64,000 bases of DNA, taken from Nostoc sp. NIES-4103 (GTDB lineage Bacteria > Cyanobacteriota > Cyanobacteriia > Cyanobacteriales > Nostocaceae). The stretch is from the NCBI RefSeq assembly GCF_002368335.1, contig NZ_AP018288.1, positions 6,157,255 through 6,221,254 on the forward strand, written 5' to 3'. The notes under the pieces are model-generated. The model worked only from the letters and a program-made list of their open reading frames with translations, was not told the DNA's origin and ran no database searches. The first letter of the stretch is position 1. Each line of letters begins with the position of its first letter. This document shows positions 43,361-52,685 of the stretch, one piece after another. Made by a program: the position numbers and the translations under genes.

Positions 43361-45829
43361 GTGGATAAACTCTACTGGCTTGATCAAATTAAACCGCTAG
43401 ACCGTACTAAGGTAGGTGACAAAGCATTCTATTTAAGCAGAATCATGCAGCATGGCTATCCGGTGATGCCTGGTTTTGTAGTTTCAGCAGACGTTTTGCG
43501 GGAATTCTTAGAAACTCTCAACAGTTCAGAGTCATTAGTTGCAGATTTACCCTATTCTTCATTGCACCTAGACATAGCCAATTGGCGTCAACTTCAGCAA
43601 GTGGCTATCCGCTTGCGTCAAGAAATCATGACAGCAAATGTACCACCTCAGTGGGTGAGTACCATTTTTCAAGCAGCTCAGCAATGGCAAGCTAATTATT
43701 TGATTTTGCGTCCAACACTCGCATTATCGACGGTGATACCAGGTTTTGGGAATACTTCTGGTTTATTAGAATCAATCTTTTGCCCCTGTAATGAAGAAGC
43801 GATCGCAAAAGCATTAAAACAAACTTGGAACCAACTATTTCGTGCTAGAAGTCTAGTGTATTGGCAACGTTTGGGAATTAGCCTGCAACAAATTAATTTA
43901 GCAGTGTTAGTGCAACCAGTTTACAACGCGATCGCTAGCGGCTTACTTAGTGCTAATTCTTCGGGATGGAAAATCGAAGCTACATGGGGATTAGGAGTAG
44001 CCATAACCCAAGGTGATGTACTACCAGATGCATACTACATCCAACGCGACACAGGAGTTGTATTAGAGAGACATCTGGGCAATAAAATGCTGGCTTATCG
44101 TCTTAAAGATGCTCTGTCTGTAGATACTTCAGAATCTATACCTCAGCAAGTAGCAACAATAGTAGATAATACTGATATATTAGCTGATGTTGTTGAGGAA
44201 GCTCAACAAAAACAGTACGCTTTACAGGAAGAATACCTACAACAATTAATCACTCTGGGAAATCAACTTGTGAGTGAACTAGGTAAAAACTTTACCATTA
44301 AGTGGACTATCTCTGAGCAAACCCCAGTCAATCCAGTTTTGCGGCCTTCAGGGGTAACTTCGGAAGTTACCCCACAGGAGAACCAGTCTGCAAAGCTGAC
44401 TCTTGGTGACTTATGTTCTCAAGGCCCTGCCTTGAAAACACCTGCACGTGATTGGCTCCCCAATCTCTATTTGACACAAGTTAGTAGCCCGCAATCAGCA
44501 ATTCCCGATTTACAGTTTATTAAAGGACTAGGTGCAGCAGCAGGACGTGTGGCAGCGACTGCTTATGTGATTGTCAATTCTCAACACAGACCAGAACAGA
44601 TACCCAAGGGAGTAATTTTAGTAGTATCAACAATTACACCAGATTGGTTACCGATATTGCAGGAAGTTGTGGGTATTGTTACGCAGCAGGGGGGATTGAC
44701 CAGCCATGCAGCAATTCTCGCTAGAGAATTGGGCATCCCAGCAGTAGTAAGTGCAGCAGATGCTACAGTACTAATTGAAAACGGTGAAAGATTGCTTGTT
44801 GATGGTGATAGAGGCGAAGTTTATCGTATCAAAAAAGACTTAGCATACACAAAGGCAGAGGGCGAGAATTATGAACTGAATTCTCACAATAACCCCATTA
44901 CTCCATCCCCCCATGCTCTTATTACCCCTAATTTACCTATGATTGCCACCCAGCTGTTGGTTAACTTGAGTCAGCCCAGCTTGATAGAGCAAGCGCAAAG
45001 CTTACCTGTGGATGGGGTAGGATTGTTGCGATCAGAGCTAATGCTCTTAGGTACACTCAAAGGAAAACATCCCCATAGTTGGCTAATGGATGGGCGAAAA
45101 GGAGAATTGTTAGAGCAATGGTGTGAGCGGATCATGGAGTTTGCTCGTGCTTTTGCACCACGACCAATATTTTACCGCTCTTTAGATTGGCGATCGCATG
45201 AGTTGTCATCATCAACTCATAGCCTGCATTCGATGCTAGGCGATCGCGGTACCTTCAGCTACGTCAGCAATCCCGCAGTTTTTGAGTTGGAACTGACAGC
45301 TTTAGCAACCGTACAAAAAGCAGGCTACAGCAACCTTCACCTCTTGTTACCTTTTGTTCGCAGTGTCAGCGAATTTTCCTTTTGTCGGCAAAAAGTTGAG
45401 CAAGCAGGGTTAACGCAAATCCCACAGTTTCAATTGTGGATTATGGCAGAAGTACCAAGTGTGTTATTCTTGCTACCAGAATATGTCAAAGCAGGCGTAG
45501 CCGGGATTTCTATTGGCAGCAATGACTTAACACAACTACTATTGGGAGTAGATCGAGAACAAGGACAACTGACAAAAGTATTTAACGAACGTCATCCGGC
45601 GGTAATGGGTGCGATCGCCCAACTGATCCAAATGGCTAAAACTGCGGGGATACCATGTTCAATCTGCGGTCAAGCACCAGCAATTTATCCAGAAATGATC
45701 GAGCAACTAGTGCAATGGGGCATTACTTCCATTTCTGTGGAACCCGAAGCAGTTGAGCGAACATATCAAGCGATCGCCCGTGCTGAACAACGCTTAATTT
45801 TAGAAGCAGCCCGACGCAAATTTCAATAA
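43361..45829 (+). CDS. divergent phosphoenolpyruvate synthase-like enzyme
   Basis: 822 aa from GTG 43361. The N-terminal ATP-binding part (about 1-330) keeps VGDKAFYLSRIMQHGYPVMP but its usual RSSATAEDLP motif reads RPTLALSTVIPGFGNTSG, so nucleotide binding may differ. The phosphohistidine domain is intact (QQGGLTSHAAILARELGIP, catalytic His). The C-terminal PEP-binding barrel has DWRSHEL, SIGSNDLTQLLLGVDRE and SICGQAP (catalytic Cys). A linker at about 325-365 is encoded by a segment with a 23-bp perfect palindrome (44351-44373) and looks like an in-frame insertion. It may make PEP from pyruvate or serve another phosphotransfer. Confidence 0.82.
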   Translation: MDKLYWLDQIKPLDRTKVGDKAFYLSRIMQHGYPVMPGFVVSADVLREFLETLNSSESLVADLPYSSLHLDIANWRQLQQVAIRLRQEIMTANVPPQWVSTIFQAAQQWQANYLILRPTLALSTVIPGFGNTSGLLESIFCPCNEEAIAKALKQTWNQLFRARSLVYWQRLGISLQQINLAVLVQPVYNAIASGLLSANSSGWKIEATWGLGVAITQGDVLPDAYYIQRDTGVVLERHLGNKMLAYRLKDALSVDTSESIPQQVATIVDNTDILADVVEEAQQKQYALQEEYLQQLITLGNQLVSELGKNFTIKWTISEQTPVNPVLRPSGVTSEVTPQENQSAKLTLGDLCSQGPALKTPARDWLPNLYLTQVSSPQSAIPDLQFIKGLGAAAGRVAATAYVIVNSQHRPEQIPKGVILVVSTITPDWLPILQEVVGIVTQQGGLTSHAAILARELGIPAVVSAADATVLIENGERLLVDGDRGEVYRIKKDLAYTKAEGENYELNSHNNPITPSPHALITPNLPMIATQLLVNLSQPSLIEQAQSLPVDGVGLLRSELMLLGTLKGKHPHSWLMDGRKGELLEQWCERIMEFARAFAPRPIFYRSLDWRSHELSSSTHSLHSMLGDRGTFSYVSNPAVFELELTALATVQKAGYSNLHLLLPFVRSVSEFSFCRQKVEQAGLTQIPQFQLWIMAEVPSVLFLLPEYVKAGVAGISIGSNDLTQLLLGVDREQGQLTKVFNERHPAVMGAIAQLIQMAKTAGIPCSICGQAPAIYPEMIEQLVQWGITSISVEPEAVERTYQAIARAEQRLILEAARRKFQ

Positions 45830-46025
45830 TTAACCTCGGTTCGGGTTAAGAAGATTTTATCGAACCACAGAGGCACAGAGATCACAGAGTTATGAGAGTT
45901 TGAGAGATATTTTGCTTAAGTTTTAGGAGTTTCAGCCAACGATAGAATCAAGGTTTGGGGTTATCCCGAACTCAGGTTAATTACTTCAGGTATCCTTTAT
46001 CTTGACCTATCAAAAATGGTATGAC

Positions 46026-46961
46026 TTAAGTTTTCTCTACTCTCAGCAAATCTTGTTTAAGTTGCTGACAAGTCTTTTCAATTGCATCTATACTGCCTGG
46101 ATTCACCAATCCATAATAGTTAAAACTATAGACTCGATTATTTTTAGTCGCTTGTAATTGCTGCCAAAAACCTTCCTTTTTAAAGGATTCTAAAACTGAG
46201 GTTTCTGAACTACCTTGTGGGGTATTGACCACAATAATTACCTCTGGATTCGCTTCTATAACTTTCTCAGCCGATAGCGTCACATATCCACCAATTGGAC
46301 TTTGAGCTTGTAATTCTGCTGCCAGATTTTTAGCTTGAAATTGTGTTAATAAATCTCCAGCCCAGCTGTTTTTATTGGGTGCTAAAATTGGTTGACGGCT
46401 AACCAGCACTAATGTAGAGTAACTTTCTTTTGGCTGAGTAGGTAAAAAATTTTTATAACGATTTAACAAAGGCTGAGGATCAGCATTAATTAACTGAGCA
46501 ATTTTAATAGTAACTTCTTCCAAAGATTTCCAGCTATTGACTTGGGTAAGAAAAGTAGAAATTCCTAGCTGCTGAAGTCTTTGAATTGGTTGGCTAGAAA
46601 AACCCTCTGCACCAATCACTAAATCAGGTTTGAGGGCAATAATCTTTTCTAAGTTAGGAGAATTCTGCCCTTCACTCACGCGAGGAATATCATTAAAACG
46701 TGGCTCATTTTTAAATAATGTACTACCAGTAATCCCTACAAGCTTTGTTTGATCAAGTTGATAAATAATGTCAGTAGCCAAAGAGGAAAGGGCTACAACT
46801 CTTTTAGCAGATTCCTTTGGTATTTGTTGAGAGTTAGTATTAGGGCTTTTCGTAGCCTCTATCACATTTGCTTGTGGCTGCTGACTAGTCACATTAGTAC
46901 ATGCTGCTAAAAATATACTCAACAAAACTGCTAAAGCAGATACAATCCAACGACGATACAT
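46026..46961 (-). CDS. BtuF/FecB-type periplasmic-binding lipoprotein
   Basis: 311 aa. Lipoprotein signal peptide with lipobox LAAC (Cys21). The remainder is the helical-backbone binding fold of iron-siderophore or B12 receptors: RVVALSSLATDIIYQL, KLVGITGSTLFKNEP, PNLEKIIALKPDLVIGAEGF and NPEVIIVVNTPQGSSE. No permease, ATPase or TonB-dependent receptor is adjacent, so the ligand (Fe-siderophore, heme or cobalamin) is open. It acts on the periplasmic face of the inner membrane. Confidence 0.88.
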   Translation of the reverse strand: MYRRWIVSALAVLLSIFLAACTNVTSQQPQANVIEATKSPNTNSQQIPKESAKRVVALSSLATDIIYQLDQTKLVGITGSTLFKNEPRFNDIPRVSEGQNSPNLEKIIALKPDLVIGAEGFSSQPIQRLQQLGISTFLTQVNSWKSLEEVTIKIAQLINADPQPLLNRYKNFLPTQPKESYSTLVLVSRQPILAPNKNSWAGDLLTQFQAKNLAAELQAQSPIGGYVTLSAEKVIEANPEVIIVVNTPQGSSETSVLESFKKEGFWQQLQATKNNRVYSFNYYGLVNPGSIDAIEKTCQQLKQDLLRVEKT

Positions 46962-47835
46962 CTTTAATCTTCCTCGTAGCTACAGATATCACTTATTCCA
47001 GACTTCAAAAACCTTAAAACAGGTGTTTTATACCACATTTCCATGTATAAGTGAAATAATATAGGACTTACGCAAAAAATCTCTCAAACTCTCATTCCTC
47101 CGTGTCCTCTGTGTCTCTGTGGTTCGTTTTTCCATGACCCGTTGCGTAAGTCCTGTAATAAATTGCATAGCAACAAATACCTTGTAGAGGCGTACAGCTG
47201 TCATTGGTGTCAACAATCGTGCAAAACTGATGTCCCGCAAGGAACTGAAGTTCTTGCTGATAAAAAAAGTAATCTAAAGATTACTAAATATACCGAAAAA
47301 TCTTTAGTCGTCTTTAGATGACTTGAGCTATTAGCCTTGAACTTTAGTTCAAGGCGGGTTATGAAGCCAGCAATTAAACCATCCATAGCTTAAGTTGACA
47401 CCAATGTACAGCTCAGCTGTACGCCCCTGCTATGTGTCGCAATCATTATTGAAATTAGTATGAGAGTATTGTTGACCACTAAGGGATAATAGCCATCAGT
47501 CATTAGCAAAATTTGGCTAAGAGAAAATTCTACGTAATAGAGTGATATAAAATACCAATGTTGATAGCTTTAATTCAATTAAAATATACAAAAAGGCGAG
47601 TAGTGCTACAATCCACAATTTCGCAAGGAATACATGATTGTGCCACTCGCCGTGAGGTATACAAGGTTTATTGAGAAAAGCTTAACTTAATATATAGTAA
47701 TACTTTGACAAAATATTGTTTAATAGATAACAATTATTACATTCTTTAAAATTGATAGCAGTAAACTTTTTTACTACTGCTAACGATTAGTCAAACCTTA
47801 ATTTTGTCCTTGTCTTACTGGCTAAAACGGTATTT
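46962..47835. other. repeat-rich intergenic region
   Basis: 870 bp without a gene. It holds MITE family A copy 4 (47062-47155), GTACAGCTG-type palindrome fragments (47183-47200; 47406-47422), a perfect CCTTGAACT/AGTTCAAGG hairpin (47335-47354) and an imperfect hairpin GGCGAGT...ACTCGCC (47595-47651). Confidence 0.6.
47062..47155. mobile_element. MITE family A, copy 4 (94 bp)
   Basis: Ends AGGACTTACGCAA and TTGCGTAAGTCCT, duplication TAATA (47057-47061 and 47156-47160). The interior is a 'CTCTGTGTCTCTGTGG' repeat common near other genes here (for example 45862-45885), so this is a shortened or recombined form. Confidence 0.87.
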
Positions 47836-48570
47836 TCAGCGTATCAAAGCCCAATCTTCAGGTGTATTACAGTTAAAAAGCATTTCCGGTGCTGGTAAGG
47901 GCAACACTTCTACAGGATACAGCTTAAGCCATTGCTGAAACGATCGCCCGCCTTGATTGATAAACTCTAGAAGTTGTGGTAAGCAACGGCGGCGATAGAA
48001 GCCACACAAAGGTTCCCAGCCTTTGGGATGAGCAGCCAAAGCTGCGATCGCTTCATCCCCAACATTATGAAGTCCAGCTGCCCATGCTTGCAACACCTCA
48101 ACCCGCAACCGAGGCAAATCGCAAGCTAGCAGCAGCACCCAATCTGTTTGTACTTGCGTCAAACCTTGGGCAAAGCCTATGAGTGGCCCGTGGGTGTTGG
48201 TAGCGGGGGAGCAGGGGAGCGGGGGAGCGGGGGAGCGGGGGAGCAGGGGCGATGGGTAAATGGGGTTATTTTCAGTATTTTCCTGTATTTCCAGCTTTTT
48301 ATCTGTTACGGGTAAAGATACTTCCTTAATAAATTGGCAATGAGGTAAAACCAAGTGTTCATAACGTTCTGGCCAGGGAGTAACTATATAAACAGTCTCA
48401 GCACAAAGTTCCGCAATGCCACAAACTAGCTGTAATAATGGCACACCTTGAATAGGAATTAAAGCTTTATCCCTACCCATACGAGAACTTTTACCACCCG
48501 CCAAAACAATAGCACTTAGAACTACTGAGCGCCGATTATTCTCCCCATCTCCCCATCTCCCCTGCTCCAT
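47836..48570 (-). CDS. mobA: molybdenum cofactor guanylyltransferase MobA
   Basis: 244 aa from ATG 48570, 2 bp inside the preceding gap after the DUF255 gene; a longer upstream frame overlaps that gene. Signature VVLSAIVLAGGKSSRMGRDK (GTP binding) and later LLACDLPRLRVEVLQAW and EPLCGFYRRRCLPQLLEFIN. It attaches GMP to molybdopterin, needed for nitrate reductase. Residues about 104-130 (PSPLLPRSPAPPLPCSPA) are encoded by a GGGGGAGCG-type microsatellite (48207-48251). This is an in-frame expansion between conserved blocks. Confidence 0.92.
   Translation of the reverse strand: MEQGRWGDGENNRRSVVLSAIVLAGGKSSRMGRDKALIPIQGVPLLQLVCGIAELCAETVYIVTPWPERYEHLVLPHCQFIKEVSLPVTDKKLEIQENTENNPIYPSPLLPRSPAPPLPCSPATNTHGPLIGFAQGLTQVQTDWVLLLACDLPRLRVEVLQAWAAGLHNVGDEAIAALAAHPKGWEPLCGFYRRRCLPQLLEFINQGGRSFQQWLKLYPVEVLPLPAPEMLFNCNTPEDWALIR
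48207..48251. repeat. GGGGGAGC microsatellite inside mobA
   Basis: Five or more GGGGGAGCG/CAGGGGAGC units in tandem. Read on the minus strand they encode Pro/Ser/Leu/Ala-rich residues in frame. Confidence 0.8.
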
Positions 48571-48574
48571 AGCG

Positions 48575-50683
48575 TCATCCTCTAATCTGACTCTGCTGCA
48601 CTTGCTGCAACAACTGCTCAAAATTTTCTGCTGGTGCAAGGCACTTAAACCCTTGACAAACTAACCCAATGCTATTGTCTGGTAATTTAGATCCCACAAC
48701 AAACACAGCAGCAGGTAAATACTTGGGAATTAGAGAGTTGATCTGCTCATTTGTGGTGCGAATCACAGTAGAGTTTCGATACCAATCCAAGGCTGTAAAC
48801 AAACTGGGACAAGCTTGGGGAGCGCTACCCATCACACTGCTAAAAGCTTTCAAGGCTTGCTCGGCTAAATTCAAATAATCTAGCTTATCTGTGAGTAGGG
48901 CAAGACGGACTAAATTAGCGATCGCTACTCCATTGGCTGATGGTGTAGCATTATCCGCGTAACTACGCTCTCGCACAATTAAATCTTGACTAGCATCATT
49001 AGATGTGTTATTGTATCCACCTAATTCTATGCTCCAGAGAAATTGATCAAATTCATCTTGGATAGCGATCGCTTTTTCTAACCAAACTGAGTGCTGATTG
49101 GGAATGACTTGATTGTCAACTCGTGCCAATGAAGCTTGATGTAAATCTAGCAGCGCTTTAATAAACAAAGCATAGTCTTCAGACTGAGCTAAAACAGTTG
49201 GTTCGCCTTGATAGTTGAGGCGGTGGAAACGCCCATCTACAAACTGATGCTCCAGGATAAAATTTGCTGCTTGTGCTGCTATTTCCAGATACAAAGGTTG
49301 TTGAAAAACCCCCGCAGCCCTCGCCAAACCAGAAATCATTAAGCTATTCCAAGCCACAATCATTTTTGTATCTGTCACCGAAGGAATACGACCAGGCCAG
49401 TTACCAGTTTTCGCTTCCTGGTTATTCCGGGCGGGAGGGAAAGTTTCCAGTGAGTTGGGCACACTACCATAACGAGCAGCAAATAACTTGCCCAAAGCTG
49501 TTTCCAATGCTGCACTCAGTTCTCCTCCATCACGTCTTTGTAAGACATTCTTGCCTTCAAAGTTACCGTTAGGAGTGACTGTAAACTTTTGTTGTAATTC
49601 CGTTAGTTCCTCTGGCGTTAATAGTTCTTCCAGTTCGCTATAACTCCAGACGTAAAAAGCTCCTTCTTCTGGTTCTGCTGCTGTAGGACTAGTGAAGCTG
49701 TCAGCATCTTGAGCTGCATAAAAGTAGCCTTCGGGAGCAGTCATTTCTCTTTGTAGCCATTGAACAGTACCAGCTACTGCTCGTGCCAATGCTGGTTCTT
49801 CTACTCCAGCACTCCACAAATTTGCTAGATACTCTACAATTTGACCATTGTCATAGAGCATTTTTTCAAAGTGAGGCACTGTCCATGTGGGGTCAACAGT
49901 GTAGCGATGAAAGCCGCCACCCACGTGGTCATAAATGCCACCCAAAGCTAAGTCTAGTCCTCTTTGTGTACAAATTTGCTTGCCATCATACCGAGATTCC
50001 TGTTGCCAATTCGAGCCAGGATACAAAAACCGAGTTCCCCGCAGTGCCAATTCTGCATAGGGAATCATTGGGAAGCTATTGCCGTATTGATTTGAAGTAA
50101 TGATCCCGGTGCTAGTCTCCCAACCTTTGCGGAGTAGTTCATTTTCTTGAACTTCCTGACTTACACCATCTTGCAATACCGCAGAAGTGAGTAGCGTCTC
50201 AATAATTAATGCTTTGCGTTGGCGCAAGTCCTCTTTTTCTGTGTCATAGTAACGGCGTAGCGCTTGCAGTACTTGCAAAAAGCCGGGGCGACCGTAGCGC
50301 GGTTCCATAGGGAAGTAAGTACCAGCGTAAAAAGGCACTAAATCCTCTGGAGAAATAAAAACATTTAAAGGCCAACCCCCTTGGCCGCTCATCATCTGCA
50401 AAGCTTGCATGTAGATGCTATCTAGATCAGGTCTTTCTTCCCTGTCCACTTTGATAGGCAGGAAATTGGCGTTCATGTACTTGGCAATAGCTAGATCAGA
50501 AAAAGCCTCGCCTTCCATGACAGTACACCAGTGACAACTAGAGTAACCAATGGAGAGAAAGATAGGTTTATTTTGTGCCCTTGCAGTTGCAAGAGCTTCA
50601 TCACACCAAGGCCACCAATCAATTGGATTTTCAGCGTGTTTTCGCAGATAAAGACTCTTGGCTTCAGCAAGGCGATTAGTCAT
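48575..50683 (-). CDS. thioredoxin-domain protein, DUF255/YyaL (SSP411-like)
   Basis: 702 aa. The N-terminal thioredoxin-like domain has SLYLRKHAENPIDWWPW, then KPIFLSIGYSSCHWCTVMEG with a CHWC redox motif and NVFISPEDLVPFYAGTYFP. The remainder is an alpha/alpha-barrel resembling N-acylglucosamine epimerases (GGGFHRYTVDPTWTVPHFEK, then MLYDNGQIVEYLANL). The family is widespread and its reaction unknown. It is transcribed just ahead of mobA with a 4-bp gap between stop and the chosen mobA start. Confidence 0.9.
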   Translation of the reverse strand: MTNRLAEAKSLYLRKHAENPIDWWPWCDEALATARAQNKPIFLSIGYSSCHWCTVMEGEAFSDLAIAKYMNANFLPIKVDREERPDLDSIYMQALQMMSGQGGWPLNVFISPEDLVPFYAGTYFPMEPRYGRPGFLQVLQALRRYYDTEKEDLRQRKALIIETLLTSAVLQDGVSQEVQENELLRKGWETSTGIITSNQYGNSFPMIPYAELALRGTRFLYPGSNWQQESRYDGKQICTQRGLDLALGGIYDHVGGGFHRYTVDPTWTVPHFEKMLYDNGQIVEYLANLWSAGVEEPALARAVAGTVQWLQREMTAPEGYFYAAQDADSFTSPTAAEPEEGAFYVWSYSELEELLTPEELTELQQKFTVTPNGNFEGKNVLQRRDGGELSAALETALGKLFAARYGSVPNSLETFPPARNNQEAKTGNWPGRIPSVTDTKMIVAWNSLMISGLARAAGVFQQPLYLEIAAQAANFILEHQFVDGRFHRLNYQGEPTVLAQSEDYALFIKALLDLHQASLARVDNQVIPNQHSVWLEKAIAIQDEFDQFLWSIELGGYNNTSNDASQDLIVRERSYADNATPSANGVAIANLVRLALLTDKLDYLNLAEQALKAFSSVMGSAPQACPSLFTALDWYRNSTVIRTTNEQINSLIPKYLPAAVFVVGSKLPDNSIGLVCQGFKCLAPAENFEQLLQQVQQSQIRG

Positions 50684-50927
50684 AATTCAGATACAGATAG
50701 TTGCCTTCTTTGCCCAGTCTACCTTGTTCCTCAGAGGTTAACCCAGATGTTTAGAACATCTCCAAAAAACCCAACAAGCGACTTATTCCTTCAAGGGGAA
50801 GGAGTAGGGGGAAGAGGAGATGGGGCGATGGGGGGACAATGAAAACGACAAATAACCCTTACGGGTGACGCTAGCGAGCTTACAAGCGCTAGCTCTCCAC
50901 TGACCACTGACCACTGACAACTAACTC

Positions 50928-51083
50928 CTATTTAAAAGAGCGAAATAGCAAGCTGACTATTGATGTTGGGGTTTCTAGTGTAGGTGATGTTAACCTTGTC
51001 TGAAGTTTAGGGTTTGGGCTAAGTCCTGCTATCAGGTGGAGGATAAAAGTAATGATGGCGGCTTGCACAAGTTTTTCTGGCAT
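50928..51083 (-). CDS. 51-aa small protein with strong ribosome site
   Basis: ATG at 51083 is preceded by AAGGAG at 9-nt spacing, one of the best ribosome sites in the window. Product: MPEKLVQAAIITFILHLIAG then LSPNPKLQTRLTSPTLE. It has one membrane-type hydrophobic segment (about residues 6-21) and a Ser/Thr/Pro-rich tail. No family recognised. Confidence 0.5.
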   Translation of the reverse strand: MPEKLVQAAIITFILHLIAGLSPNPKLQTRLTSPTLETPTSIVSLLFRSFK

Positions 51084-51689
51084 GGCAGGTCTCCTTGATT
51101 GATAGCATTTCAAGCAAGATCAGTTACTGTAAATACACGCCGTACTATTGGTTTACCAGAATTTAACGAAAAAAATTGGATAATTGCTGACAAAAATCCC
51201 AAATAAATGTTGAAAAAGTTACCAATAGCTGACAAAAATTAAAGAGCGTTTATCTGGCTGGTAGTCTGACCGCCGTGCTACGACAATTGTGTGTAGCAAA
51301 TCCCTCTTTTGAGGTTAGCGTAGACACAAAGTGGTGACACACTAGCAGTTCAACGGAAGTTTCCTTCACAAAGATACTGCCGTACTTTTGCTGGTTTCCC
51401 GAATTCAGCTATTTTGGTAGCGCGGTTCAGTCGCAACCAGCAAGCATCACCTGAAAAGCTAGTTGTAGATATCCCTAGGGATTTTTGCTTATTCCCTGAG
51501 CATGTAAGGATAGTTCTTGAGACGCTCTTCACTATAAAAAGTGCCCATCAGTATTTATCGCATCTGCCAATCAGAGGATAGATTAGTTTCGTGTCGTCAA
51601 AACAACAATCAAAAGTTGTTACTTATTAACACAAAAAGTAACAACTTGAAAATTAAGATATGGCGATCGCTTCTACAATCGGTAATTAA
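51084..51689. other. intergenic region with repeats
   Basis: Direct repeat GCTGACAAAAAT at 51186 and 51228. A minus frame at 51350-51532 has no ribosome site and is not called. A perfect 12-bp stem AAGTTGTTACTT/AAGTAACAACTT (51613-51624 and 51636-51647) lies downstream of the RHH-type gene and may be its terminator. Confidence 0.5.
51613..51647 (-). terminator. 12-bp perfect stem, likely 3' end of RHH-type gene
   Basis: Perfect 12-bp arms with an 11-nt loop, about 43 bp beyond the stop of the minus-strand gene. TTTTGATTGTTG follows in the direction of transcription. Confidence 0.5.
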
Positions 51690-51893
51690 TTAAGTATTAC
51701 TCTTACCTTTGTTTCTATCTAACTTCTCTTGGATAGCTTGACGGCAGAATTCAGGAGGATCATCTTGCTGTTGTACCTCCTCCTTCATTGTCTTGGTCAT
51801 ACGTATATTCATTTTTTCGGTCAATGGTTCTTCTCGGTCAGTCTTAAAGCCATAGTTTTTAATATCTGGATTTCCACGATTATCTTTTTTCAC
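51690..51893 (-). CDS. small CopG/RHH-like protein
   Basis: 67 aa from GTG 51893 (MKKDNRGNPDIKNYGFKTDR). The segment EEPLTEKMNIRMTKTMKEEV, followed by DDPPEFCRQAIQEKLD, matches a beta strand plus two helices as in ribbon-helix-helix proteins. Such proteins are antitoxins or plasmid/IS regulators. No toxin partner is adjacent. Family assignment is by pattern only. Confidence 0.6.
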   Translation of the reverse strand: MKKDNRGNPDIKNYGFKTDREEPLTEKMNIRMTKTMKEEVQQQDDPPEFCRQAIQEKLDRNKGKSNT

Positions 51894-52018
51894 TTTAATT
51901 TACTTAACAAAGCTGTACTAATGTGGAAGCGCATTAGATAATGATTTTTGGTGGGTGTTGACCCTAGGAAAGTTTACGCCCACCATGTCCATCTTTAGTA
52001 AATGAACAATTCTATTTT

Positions 52019-52396
52019 ATGTTCACAAGGACAGAACTTGAAGTGATGACGCTTCAGGAGTTACGTGTATTGTGTCAGCGCTACGGTTTACCTCCCACAG
52101 GGAATGCTGGATACAAAGTCAGCTATATTACCACCCTAATGGCATTTCCAGCATTAGCCTTGCAACAATTTCAGCAGGGTAGAGGGTTGAGACAACCATC
52201 ATTTACCAGCTTCCAGAACATAAGTGTGGCACTGCAACAGATGAATTCCCCGACTGATGAACAGATAGCGCTGATTAGAATCTCACTGGAAGGTAGAAGG
52301 ATGAGGATACCTGACAGATATGAGCAGGAGAAATTTCTGAACACCTACAAAGCGAAATTAGCTCTACAGCAAGCCTTTGACTTTCTAGAAAGTTAA
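52019..52396 (+). CDS. SAP-motif-like hypothetical protein
   Basis: 125 aa. The N-terminal TRTELEVMTLQELRVLCQRY plus GLPPTGNAGYKVSYITTLM resembles a SAP helix-extended loop-helix, a DNA-binding motif. The rest is helical (LQQFQQGRGLRQPSFTSFQN; EKFLNTYKAKLALQQAFDFL). Function unknown. A large hairpin lies after it, upstream of clpP. Confidence 0.55.
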   Translation: MFTRTELEVMTLQELRVLCQRYGLPPTGNAGYKVSYITTLMAFPALALQQFQQGRGLRQPSFTSFQNISVALQQMNSPTDEQIALIRISLEGRRMRIPDRYEQEKFLNTYKAKLALQQAFDFLES

Positions 52397-52475
52397 TCAA
52401 TTCCTGAAGGAAGCAACAGATTAACCAGCTGTAGGGTCGTACAGCTGCACGCACCCACTTGTAGGGAAAGAACCG

Positions 52476-52520
52476 AAAATTACTTGGAGTAATTCTTGGA
52501 GTATCACTCCAAGTAATTTT
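52476..52520 (+). terminator. hairpin with alternative pairing ahead of clpP
   Basis: AAAATTACTTGGAGT (52476-52490) and ACTCCAAGTAATTTT (52506-52520) pair perfectly over 15 bp. The loop contains a second CTTGGAGT that can instead pair with the same ACTCCAAG. It lies about 165 bp upstream of clpP and 80 bp after the SAP-like gene. Confidence 0.6.
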
Positions 52521-52685
52521 GATGTAAAGATGGTATGGTCAGACTTTGGTATGACGATAGTACTTTTGTTCTAATCAAAAAAGTTGACTAATTTATTTTT
52601 TTGATGTGCGAAAACCTGAAATTAGTACATTCGTGGTACTTAAGACTAGAATAAAAGCTAAAAACGTGGAATTTACGTTGTTATC

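Noticed and set aside
51180..51345. Tn7/CAST-like transposon end suggested by repeated TGACAAAAAT motifs
   Set aside because: Only two short repeats in the same orientation, no transposase genes or TGT...ACA border, so not supportable.
51350..51532. 60-codon minus-strand ORF
   Set aside because: No ribosome site; composition is repeat-like and it ends without any domain.
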